64,000 nucleotides of DNA from Terriglobia bacterium. Lineage in GTDB: Bacteria; Acidobacteriota; Terriglobia; Terriglobales; Acidobacteriaceae. Of this stretch, positions 52,579 to 59,974 are shown piece after piece (the first letter of the stretch is position 1; every line of letters begins with the position of its first letter). The stretch lies in NCBI GenBank assembly GCA_020073525.1, contig JAIQFA010000010.1, positions 1 to 64,000 on the forward strand, read 5' to 3'. The notes under the pieces were generated by a model. That model was not told the origin of the DNA. It saw only the letters and a list, made by a program, of their open reading frames with translations, and searched no databases. A program made the translations under genes and the position numbers.

Positions 52579-54726
52579 ATGAATACTATTAAATGGATTT
52601 TCGCCTGCCTAGCCTGTCTGTCGCTCGCTGCTCAGGCCCAGGTCAACGACGTTGCCCGAGCACTCAAGGTTCTGCCAGCGCCGAAAGAAGTACACATGGC
52701 CGAGGGCAGGATCGTAATCAAACCTTCGACCACCATCCTTATTAGCAGCAGTGAAGACCGAATTGCGGCCGAGACTCTACAAAAGGAGATCCACGACCGC
52801 ACCGGGATGAGGCTGTCGATTGAACCCGTAACCGCAGCGCCGAAAGGCACGGGATACATCTCACTCGGACGACTGACTGATCGCGGCCTGCGCTCCTATC
52901 TTGAATCGCAGGGAATCAAAACTGGTGACGACCTTGGCAACCAGGGTTATGTAATCCGCGTGACCAACTCCGGCGTGATCGTCGCCGGACGCAGCGCGCA
53001 AGGACTCTTCTATGGAGTGCAAACCCTGCGCCAGTTGCTTCGAGAACAAGGAAGAACGGGCGCAAATACCGCCGTCCTCGCTTCGCGGGCAGGAGTGCCC
53101 GCGCCACACGAGCAACTTGCCATCCCGGCGCTCACCATCCGTGACTGGCCCAGCATGGAATGGCGGGGCGTGTCGGACGACATCAGCCGCGGCCCGATCC
53201 CTACGCTTGACTACCTGAAGATGCAGATCCGTACTTTGGCTGAATACAAGATCAACCTGCTCGGGTTCAACATGGAGCACGTCTTCGACTTCCAGACGCA
53301 GCCTCTTGTCTCTCCTGGAAAAGCGGCATTAACTCCGGCCGAGATCAAGGAACTGGGAGACTACGCCAGCAAGTACTACATCACGCTCCTGCCCGAGCAG
53401 CAGGCCTTCGGGCATCTTCATCAATTGCTGAAATACGAAATCTATTCCGACATCGCCGAGATGCCCCATGGGCACGTGCTCACGCCCACCAATCCCAAAA
53501 CCTACGATTTCATTCGCCAGGTTTATGACGAGGTCGTTCCCTTGTTTCCTGGGCCGTTCTTCCACATCGGCTCGGATGAGACTTTCGAACTGGGCCTCGG
53601 ACGGACGAAAGATCTCGCTGCCCAGGAGGGACTCGGCCGCGTTTATCTCGAACATCTCCAGAAAGTTTTCGAGATCATGCAGCCGTATCACAAGCAGCTC
53701 ATGTTCTGGGGGGACATCGCGGTCAAATATCCCGAACTGCTAACCATCCTTCCGAAGGACATGATCGCCGTCCCCTGGGACTACGACCCGAAGCCCAGCT
53801 ACGAAAACATCATTACCCCTTACACCAATGCCGGATTGCGCGTGGTGGTTGCGCCCGGAGTTGGAAACTGGCGCGTCATTTGGCCTGATCTGGACAGTGC
53901 ATTCGTGAACATCCGGAACTTCGTTCGCGATGGACAGAAACATCAGGCGCTTGGCGCCCTCAACACGAACTGGAATGATGATGGGGAGTCACTCGTCGAC
54001 ATGACCTGGCCTGCGCTGGTCTTTGGTGCCGCCGCCAGTTGGCAACCGGGCGAGTCGAGTATCGAAGAGTTCAAGAGCAGCTATGACTGGGCGTTCTACC
54101 GGAATGACGACAGCACTTTTGCCGGTGTGCTGGAGAATCTCGATCGCCCGCACACACTCCTTGCGGGAGTGAAACTGGGCAGCGCGAGCCACGAGCTTTT
54201 CTGGTCTGATCCATTCAGCGAGGCGGGCGCTGACACGGCTGCCAAGGCGCTCCCCGTCACTCACGATTTACGCCTCAGCGCGGAACACGCCGCCGAAACG
54301 CTCATGCTCAACCGAGGGAAGGCGCACCTCCATTCTGAGACTCTTGACGACATGCTCCTGGCGGCGTGGCATCTGGACACGCTCGGCCTGAAGATTCAGT
54401 TCACGTCCGAAATCAGTCGCTACTACTGGGACGCCTATCAAAATCAGAAGGATGCGACGCGTGCGCAACAGGATCTCGACGAAATTGTGGACATCAATGG
54501 GCGCCTGGAAAGTCTGCGGGATGCGATCACGCAGATGCGCCAGAAGTACGCCGACGGCTGGGCCCGCGAAGACCAACCTTATTGGCTGGACAACGTTCTG
54601 GTCCGCTACGACAATCTGGCGTTGGAGGTACAGACAAAGATCGTTGCGGTCCAGGCGGCGCAACGGCAGTTTTGGACCAGCAAGACGCTGCCTGCGCCGG
54701 AGCAATTAGGATTCTTTCTGAAGTAG
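52579..54726 (+). CDS. GH20 beta-N-acetylhexosaminidase, secreted
   Basis: Removes terminal GlcNAc or GalNAc from glycoconjugates or chitin fragments. The 715-residue protein has a signal peptide (WIFACLACLSLAAQA). It then has the GH20b-type N-domain (LPAPKEVHMAEGRIVIKPST), the TIM-barrel with KINLLGFNMEHVFDFQ, the catalytic pair Asp333-Glu334 in FHIGSDETFELG, and VVPWDYD/RVVVAPG blocks. A helical C-terminal domain (about 580-700) follows. ATG 52579 is taken over an upstream frame because the signal peptide starts there. It sits next to an aminotransferase and a glycosylasparaginase. Confidence 0.9.
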   Translation: MNTIKWIFACLACLSLAAQAQVNDVARALKVLPAPKEVHMAEGRIVIKPSTTILISSSEDRIAAETLQKEIHDRTGMRLSIEPVTAAPKGTGYISLGRLTDRGLRSYLESQGIKTGDDLGNQGYVIRVTNSGVIVAGRSAQGLFYGVQTLRQLLREQGRTGANTAVLASRAGVPAPHEQLAIPALTIRDWPSMEWRGVSDDISRGPIPTLDYLKMQIRTLAEYKINLLGFNMEHVFDFQTQPLVSPGKAALTPAEIKELGDYASKYYITLLPEQQAFGHLHQLLKYEIYSDIAEMPHGHVLTPTNPKTYDFIRQVYDEVVPLFPGPFFHIGSDETFELGLGRTKDLAAQEGLGRVYLEHLQKVFEIMQPYHKQLMFWGDIAVKYPELLTILPKDMIAVPWDYDPKPSYENIITPYTNAGLRVVVAPGVGNWRVIWPDLDSAFVNIRNFVRDGQKHQALGALNTNWNDDGESLVDMTWPALVFGAAASWQPGESSIEEFKSSYDWAFYRNDDSTFAGVLENLDRPHTLLAGVKLGSASHELFWSDPFSEAGADTAAKALPVTHDLRLSAEHAAETLMLNRGKAHLHSETLDDMLLAAWHLDTLGLKIQFTSEISRYYWDAYQNQKDATRAQQDLDEIVDINGRLESLRDAITQMRQKYADGWAREDQPYWLDNVLVRYDNLALEVQTKIVAVQAAQRQFWTSKTLPAPEQLGFFLK

Positions 54727-54760
54727 CGATCTTCAGCTGGACTGAGAGCACAGGACCTCG

Positions 54761-54819
54761 GGGGCTAAAGCCCTTATCATTATTGTCTTGATCGGCACGG
54801 CTGAAGCAGTGCCCCTCCC
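54761..54819. repeat. Palindromic intergenic repeats
   Basis: ggggctaaagccctt at 54761-54775 and cggcacggctgaagcagtgc (ending ccctccc) at 54793-54819. Relatives are at 26776 and 45881. Confidence 0.65.
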
Positions 54820-54857
54820 AAAACGAATCATTGGACAGTCCTTAGTCCTTCGAATTT

Positions 54858-56027
54858 ATGTTTTCGCACCGTACGAACTGGCGGCTTAATCCGAACGCTC
54901 TCACGCGAGCGATCGAAGAAGCGCGAGCCTCGGAACAGGAACTTCTCGATCTCACAGTTTCCAACCCGACCGAAGCCGGCGTACGCCCCGATCCTGAAAC
55001 CGTGCTCGCCGCGCTGGTGAATCCGGAAGCGATGCACTATGACCCGCAACCCCGCGGCCTGCTCGCCGCGCGCCAAGCGGTGTGCCGTTACTATCATGAG
55101 TCCCATGAAGTGTTCGATCTCGATCCCGAGCGCCTGATTCTGACCACCAGCACCAGCGAGGCCTATTCGTATGTATTCCGGCTGCTCTGCAATCCAGGCG
55201 ACGAGATCCTTGTACCCAAGCCAAGTTATCCGCTGTTCGAGTTTCTCGCCGATCTTGCCGACGTGAAGCTTGTGCCGTATCCGCTGCTCTACGATCACGG
55301 TTGGCAAATCGACTTCGATTCGCTCTACAAAGCGGCCACGGCGCAGTCGCGGGCGGTGATTCTCGTCCATCCCAACAACCCCACGGGGTCGTATGTCTCG
55401 GCTGCGGAAACCTCGGCGCTTAACGCATTCTGCCGCGACTACAGTCTGTCTCTGATTGTGGACGAAGTGTTTCTCGACTACTCGCACGACGGCACGCTGC
55501 GCAGCAGCTTTGTCACCAACACAGATTCGCTGACGTTCACTCTCAGCGGAGTTTCCAAGATTTCTGCTCTCCCGCAAATGAAACTTGCATGGGTGGCCAC
55601 CAGCGGGCCGGAGGAAACGGTCGCGGAAGCGGGGGCGCGACTGGAAATCATCGCCGATACCTATCTCTCCATGAACGCTCCGGTCCAGCTTGCCGCCCCG
55701 GTGCTACTCGAACAGCGTAAACAGATCCAGCCTATTCTTCTTGATCGCTTGCGCGTGAATCTGGCGGAACTGGATAGCCAGCTTTCAAACCGCCCCTCGT
55801 GTAGGCGGCTGCAGGTCGAAGGCGGATGGTACGTTGTGTTGCGCGTCCCGGTACTTGGAACGGACGAAGACCTTGCCATCGATCTGCTGCGCAAGATGGG
55901 TGTGATCGTGCATCCTGGACATTTTTACGATTTTCCAGACGAGGGCCACCTCGTGCTGAGCCTGATCTCGGAACCAGTTGATTTTCGCGAAGGCGTCGCG
56001 CGGCTGCTGCAGGTGCTGGGCGACTGA
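54858..56027 (+). CDS. PLP-dependent class I/II aminotransferase
   Basis: The 389-residue fold-type I enzyme has the N-terminal DLTVSNPTEAGV, then LTTSTSEAYSYVFRLLCNPG, VHPNNPTGSYVS, LIVDEVFLDYSH and the PLP Lys in FTLSGVSKISALPQMKLAWV. An Arg for the substrate carboxylate lies near the end (VLSLISEPVDF context). The amino-acid specificity cannot be read. Position between GH20 and a glycosylasparaginase may mean it processes released aspartate or another amino acid, an inference. Confidence 0.9.
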   Translation: MFSHRTNWRLNPNALTRAIEEARASEQELLDLTVSNPTEAGVRPDPETVLAALVNPEAMHYDPQPRGLLAARQAVCRYYHESHEVFDLDPERLILTTSTSEAYSYVFRLLCNPGDEILVPKPSYPLFEFLADLADVKLVPYPLLYDHGWQIDFDSLYKAATAQSRAVILVHPNNPTGSYVSAAETSALNAFCRDYSLSLIVDEVFLDYSHDGTLRSSFVTNTDSLTFTLSGVSKISALPQMKLAWVATSGPEETVAEAGARLEIIADTYLSMNAPVQLAAPVLLEQRKQIQPILLDRLRVNLAELDSQLSNRPSCRRLQVEGGWYVVLRVPVLGTDEDLAIDLLRKMGVIVHPGHFYDFPDEGHLVLSLISEPVDFREGVARLLQVLGD

Positions 56028-56257
56028 CTGCATGCACACACTCGCGGTGGACATGAGAACTGGGTTGTTCTCTCTGGAGTCGGCGTCGTAGGCAAGGTGC
56101 CGTCCCTTGCGGGACCCAGAATTTCCCCTATATCTACCCGGCACTGACGTGCCGGGCTTTCCTGTTTCGCCGCTGCCCGGCTGGAGTATCGTGGCTCCGC
56201 GCCGATCAGATGGCGCTCGTGTTATTCTTCTCGCCGTTTCCCGAGCACGGAGAATTC

Positions 56258-57511
56258 ATGTCCATAAGCCGTCGTGGATTTATTGGTTCTGCAATCGCTG
56301 CATCAGTGGCCAGTGGCCTGAATGAGCGAGGCCTCAACGCGCAAGACAAAGCTAACAGCGATGCTCCCGCGTCCGGCCAACCATTCGGTACCGGCAAGCG
56401 GCCGATCATCATCTGCGCCAACAATGGCGTCAACTATCTCGACGGCGCTTTCTCTTTTCTCAAGAACGGCGGCGACACGCTCGATGCTGCTATCCGCGTT
56501 GTGAAAGGCCCGGAAGACGATCCGAACGACGATTCGGTTGGACTCGGCGGCCTTCCCAACGAAGAAGGCGTGGTTGAACTCGACGCCTGCTGCATGCACG
56601 GACCCACTCGGCGCGCCGGATCCGTCGGCGGGGTGCGGAACATCAAGAATGTTTCGCTTGTGTCAAAAGCCGTCATGGAGCACACGGGGCACGTGATGCT
56701 GGTCGGCGAAGGCGCGGAACGATTCGCGGTCGCCATGGGGTTCCCGCGGGAGAATCTGCTTACCGAACGCTCACGCAAGATCTGGCTTCTGTGGAAAGAA
56801 ACCAATTCGACCCACGACTGGTGGGGGCCGGGATTGGCCGACCCTCATTGGACTCCGCCTTCGACACCGCCGCAAGCGGCACTCTGGAAAGAACGCATCC
56901 ATCGCCTCGAGGAGCACGCTGCCCGACTCGGCATCGAACCGGAATGGCGCATGGTCGCCATCCGGCGCGTCTTGTCTCCACCGACGGGCACCATCCATTG
57001 CTCGGCACTTAACGACAAGGGTGAAATGTCAGGTGTCACGACCACCAGCGGCCTCGCGTTCAAACTCCCCGGACGCTGCGGCGATTCGCCGATCATCGGC
57101 GCCGGCTGCTATACCGATCAGGACGTGGGCTCCGCCGGCGCAACCGGGAGCGGGGAAGAGAACATCAAGATCGCTGGCGCCCACACCATCATCGAGAACA
57201 TGCGGCATGGCATGTCGCCCCTCGAAGCCGGAATGGACGCGCTTAAACGCATCGCCCGCAACTACAACAACGACATGAACAAGCTCAAGTTCCTCGATAT
57301 GACCTACTACATCCTGCGCAAAGACGGCGCCTATGCCGGTGTGTCGCTCTGGGAGGGCTACTCCGACAAACCACATAAGATCGCGGTACACGACGGTACC
57401 CGACGCTCCGAGGTTACTGTGGCGTTGTTCAAAGGCGCCTCGCATGAATTTCCCCCGTTTCCAGTCAACATGCCAAAGGAGTTGACGCAGGATTCCGTGT
57501 ATGTGAAGTAG
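56258..57511 (+). CDS. N4-(beta-N-acetylglucosaminyl)-L-asparaginase (glycosylasparaginase), Tat-exported
   Basis: Cleaves the GlcNAc-Asn bond of glycopeptides. The 417-residue Ntn-hydrolase has a twin-arginine signal (MSISRRGFIGSAIAAS), DDPNDDSVGLGGLPNEEGVV, and the autocleavage region PTGTIH with predicted nucleophile Thr245. It then has GVTTTSGLAFKLPGRCGDSP and IIGAGCYTDQDVGSAGATGS. The usual HD-T-IG around the nucleophile is replaced by TG-T-IH, also seen by memory in acidobacterial relatives. ATG 56258 has GGAGA 5 bases upstream. Confidence 0.9.
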   Translation: MSISRRGFIGSAIAASVASGLNERGLNAQDKANSDAPASGQPFGTGKRPIIICANNGVNYLDGAFSFLKNGGDTLDAAIRVVKGPEDDPNDDSVGLGGLPNEEGVVELDACCMHGPTRRAGSVGGVRNIKNVSLVSKAVMEHTGHVMLVGEGAERFAVAMGFPRENLLTERSRKIWLLWKETNSTHDWWGPGLADPHWTPPSTPPQAALWKERIHRLEEHAARLGIEPEWRMVAIRRVLSPPTGTIHCSALNDKGEMSGVTTTSGLAFKLPGRCGDSPIIGAGCYTDQDVGSAGATGSGEENIKIAGAHTIIENMRHGMSPLEAGMDALKRIARNYNNDMNKLKFLDMTYYILRKDGAYAGVSLWEGYSDKPHKIAVHDGTRRSEVTVALFKGASHEFPPFPVNMPKELTQDSVYVK

Positions 57512-57584
57512 GTTCGCAAAGAAGACGCGTGAAATAAGAAAGGCACATCGCCGCAAAGCCACTTCCGCCCCCTCCATACGGGTG

Positions 57585-57590
57585 TACAAT
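57585..57590 (+). promoter_or_regulatory. Candidate -10 element for the HPF-sigma gene
   Basis: TACAAT at 57585-57590 with upstream TG resembles an extended -10 about 57 bases before the ATG. No clear -35. A small GC-rich hairpin (cggggaccttcccccg) sits in the leader at about 57616. Confidence 0.3.
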
Positions 57591-57646
57591 AATTTTGTTA
57601 GGACCGCAGCTTCACGGGGACCTTCCCCCGCGTTCGAGGCGCGAAA

Positions 57647-58687
57647 ATGAACGTTCACGTCAGTTACAGGGTCCACAAAACTCCCGACATCGAAAAAGAA
57701 ATCAGCCACCAGATCGAGAAAATCCAGAAGCGCCTTCACGTCTTCCGGCCCGAACTGGTTCATCTGAAAGCCGTTGTCGAGCAGAATACGGCGCGCGAGG
57801 GAACCCTCGTCTCTCTGAATCTACGCATACCATCCGTTCAACTGGCCGTGCAGGAGAAAGCCCCGAGCGCGACCGCGGCCATCAAGTCGGCGTTTGACGA
57901 ACTCATCCAGCAGATTGGGCGGCATAAAGAACTGCTGCGCTCCAGCCACAAATGGCGGCGCTGGCGCGGAGGGCCACAGGAATCGCCCGAGCCCGGCGTT
58001 CCATTCGAGCAGACGCTGGCAGCGGTACTGCCGCCGACCATTTCCGCCGATGACATTGGTTCGTATGTGAATGCGAATCTTTCGCGGCTCGAGCGTTTTG
58101 TGGACCGCGAACTCTACTTCCGCCGCTCCGACGAAGAACTTCCAGAAGACGGCCTTTCCACCTCCGAGGTCGTAAACGAAGTGATCGCCCGGGCTCTTGG
58201 CGACAGCGACCGCCCGGAGAAAATGTCGCTGGAACCGTGGTTGTATCACCTTGCCCTGCAGGCCATGAACGAGATGACGACGCGCCTTCAGGAGCTGGAG
58301 TCTTCCGTCCATTTGGAAGACAGTCGCCGCCGGCAAAATGTGGAAGCCTCGGACGAAGCTGGGCTGCAGTTTCATCAGCCCGACGAGGGTTGGACGCGCG
58401 AAAGCGCGATCCCCGATCGGCGCGTCTCCACTCCTGAACAAGCCGCCTACTCCGACGAAGTCATTGCTCTGGTGCAAGCCGCACTTCACGGCGCCGACCG
58501 CACCGACCGCGAAGCCTTTCTCCTCTACGGCATAGAAGGTTTCTCCCTCACTGAAATTGCCGCCATTACCGGACGGCATCCGGAGGCCGTGCGCGAGTCC
58601 GTGCAGCGGGCACGCGACTGTGTGCGCAGCGCGCCTTCGATCGCGAGCGAATTTCACAGCGAACTCTTAGTCAAAACTCGAATCTAA
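57647..58687 (+). CDS. HPF/RaiA (S30AE) domain fused to sigma-70-like regions 2 and 4
   Basis: The 346-residue protein has two parts. Residues 1-105 read as a ribosome hibernation factor domain: MNVHVSYRVHKTPDIEKEIS, LVSLNLRIPSVQLAVQEKAP and basic KWRRWRGGP. After a Pro-rich linker, residues 145-215 contain LSTSEVVNEVIARAL and MSLEPWLYHLALQAMNEMTT, like sigma region 2. Residues 262-326 contain STPEQAAYSDEVIALVQAAL and GIEGFSLTEIAAITGRHPEA with VRESVQRARDCVRS, a region-4 helix-turn-helix. Fusing a ribosome-binding domain to transcription-factor-like regions is rare. It is followed 39 bases later by a baeRF gene. Both halves appear intact; whether region 4 binds DNA is unknown. Confidence 0.85.
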   Translation: MNVHVSYRVHKTPDIEKEISHQIEKIQKRLHVFRPELVHLKAVVEQNTAREGTLVSLNLRIPSVQLAVQEKAPSATAAIKSAFDELIQQIGRHKELLRSSHKWRRWRGGPQESPEPGVPFEQTLAAVLPPTISADDIGSYVNANLSRLERFVDRELYFRRSDEELPEDGLSTSEVVNEVIARALGDSDRPEKMSLEPWLYHLALQAMNEMTTRLQELESSVHLEDSRRRQNVEASDEAGLQFHQPDEGWTRESAIPDRRVSTPEQAAYSDEVIALVQAALHGADRTDREAFLLYGIEGFSLTEIAAITGRHPEAVRESVQRARDCVRSAPSIASEFHSELLVKTRI

Positions 58688-58726
58688 TAACCAGTACCAG
58701 CATCTCAGCATTGAAGGAGCGTCGAG

Positions 58727-59902
58727 ATGATGACCCGGGACGAAATCCGTGAATTGGCAGCTTTTCAAGCGGACGAAACCAAAGGGGCGTGTGCCCTGAG
58801 TTTTTACTTTCAACCTGATCCTCCCCAGGATCGTTCCCATCGCCACGAAGCAATTGTCGCCAAGGATGTCGTCAAGCAGGCGCTGAAAAGCGCTGCGGCT
58901 GTCGGCAAGAATGGTTTTCTTCACGCGGACCTGGATCGGGTTCTCGATCTGGCCACGAACCTCCGCGGCCACGCCCGGGGGAGGGCAGTTTTCGCCTGCG
59001 CGGCTCAGAATTTCTGGAAAGAGTACGAATTGCCTCCGCAACTCGGAGGCACGCACATTTATCTGCAGTCCCAGTTTCAGTTGAAGCCATTGGCCGCCTT
59101 GCTGGGAGCGCAACCCGCACTTTGCGTTGCCATGGTTGACCGGCAGCGAGCCCGTCTCTTCGATCTTCGCCTGGACGACTTGCGCGAACGCGGAGCGATT
59201 GTCCACATGCTCTCACGCAATGGATCGAGCTATGGTTACAACGGCTACGAAGGCGGCCATGCTGAGCGCCGCGTGTCGGAAGAAGCGCTGCAACACTTCA
59301 AGGCTGTCTCAGAACGGCTGCGGAACGATTTCGAGAGAGGCATTTGGGAGCGGCTCATTGTGGGGTGCCAGGATGCGAACTGGTCCGAGTTCGAGTCCCA
59401 CCTTCACCCTGATGTCAAAAAGCGCCTGATTGGCCGCTTCTCCGCCGATGTGGCCAGCGTTTCGAATGAAGAAATTCGCGATCACGCTGCTGCCGAACTC
59501 AACCGCTGGATCGCAGAACGAGGTTCCAAGAAGGCAAGCGAAGCGCTGGATTTCGCTAAGTCCAACGGGCGCGGTGTCAGCGGCCTCCGCCGCGTGCTGC
59601 AAGCCCTGGAAACTGGGGAAGTGCAGAGTATCTTCCTCAGCGAAAACTTTGCTGCTCGGGTTGTGCAGTGCCCCAACTGCGGCCACCTTGACGCCCATCT
59701 GGTCACGTCCTGCGTCGCCTGCGGACACGCCACTCGTGAACTGAACGACGTCTGCGATGCCATTATCCCCATCGCCATCCGGCGCGATATTGAATTGTTC
59801 TATCTGAAGGACCACGCCGACCTGGATCGCGCCGGGAACATCGCGGCGCTTCTGCGCTTCCGCTCCGATCAGACCACTGGACAGATCGCAGCCGCGTCAT
59901 AG
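58727..59902 (+). CDS. baeRF-type (bacterial eRF1-like) peptide-release/rescue factor candidate
   Basis: The 391-residue protein shows a three-domain layout like archaeo-eukaryotic release factors. Residues 134-151 read VAMVDRQRARLFDLRLDD. The catalytic-loop position has YEGGHAERR (Gly176-Gly177-His178) instead of eRF1 GGQ. Residues 195-305 contain RGVSGLRRVLQALETGEVQS, an L7Ae-like third domain. A zinc ribbon C315xxC318...C329xxC332 is present. This resembles baeRF family 10-like proteins. AAGGAG is 7 bases before ATG 58727. Co-transcribed with the HPF-sigma fusion, it suggests ribosome rescue or hibernation; activity is not proven. Confidence 0.8.
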   Translation: MMTRDEIRELAAFQADETKGACALSFYFQPDPPQDRSHRHEAIVAKDVVKQALKSAAAVGKNGFLHADLDRVLDLATNLRGHARGRAVFACAAQNFWKEYELPPQLGGTHIYLQSQFQLKPLAALLGAQPALCVAMVDRQRARLFDLRLDDLRERGAIVHMLSRNGSSYGYNGYEGGHAERRVSEEALQHFKAVSERLRNDFERGIWERLIVGCQDANWSEFESHLHPDVKKRLIGRFSADVASVSNEEIRDHAAAELNRWIAERGSKKASEALDFAKSNGRGVSGLRRVLQALETGEVQSIFLSENFAARVVQCPNCGHLDAHLVTSCVACGHATRELNDVCDAIIPIAIRRDIELFYLKDHADLDRAGNIAALLRFRSDQTTGQIAAAS

Positions 59903-59916
59903 CCAGATCAGTCGAA

Positions 59917-59949
59917 GACGGGGCCGCCGGAAACTCCAGCAGCCCCGTC
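59917..59949. terminator. Bidirectional hairpin between convergent genes
   Basis: GACGGGGC at 59917-59924 and GCCCCGTC at 59942-59949 form an 8-bp perfect stem with a 17-base loop, between the baeRF and S9 peptidase gene ends. No T-run, so termination is only inferred. Confidence 0.5.
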
Positions 59950-59974
59950 TCACGACACCGGTTGGCCTGAGCGG

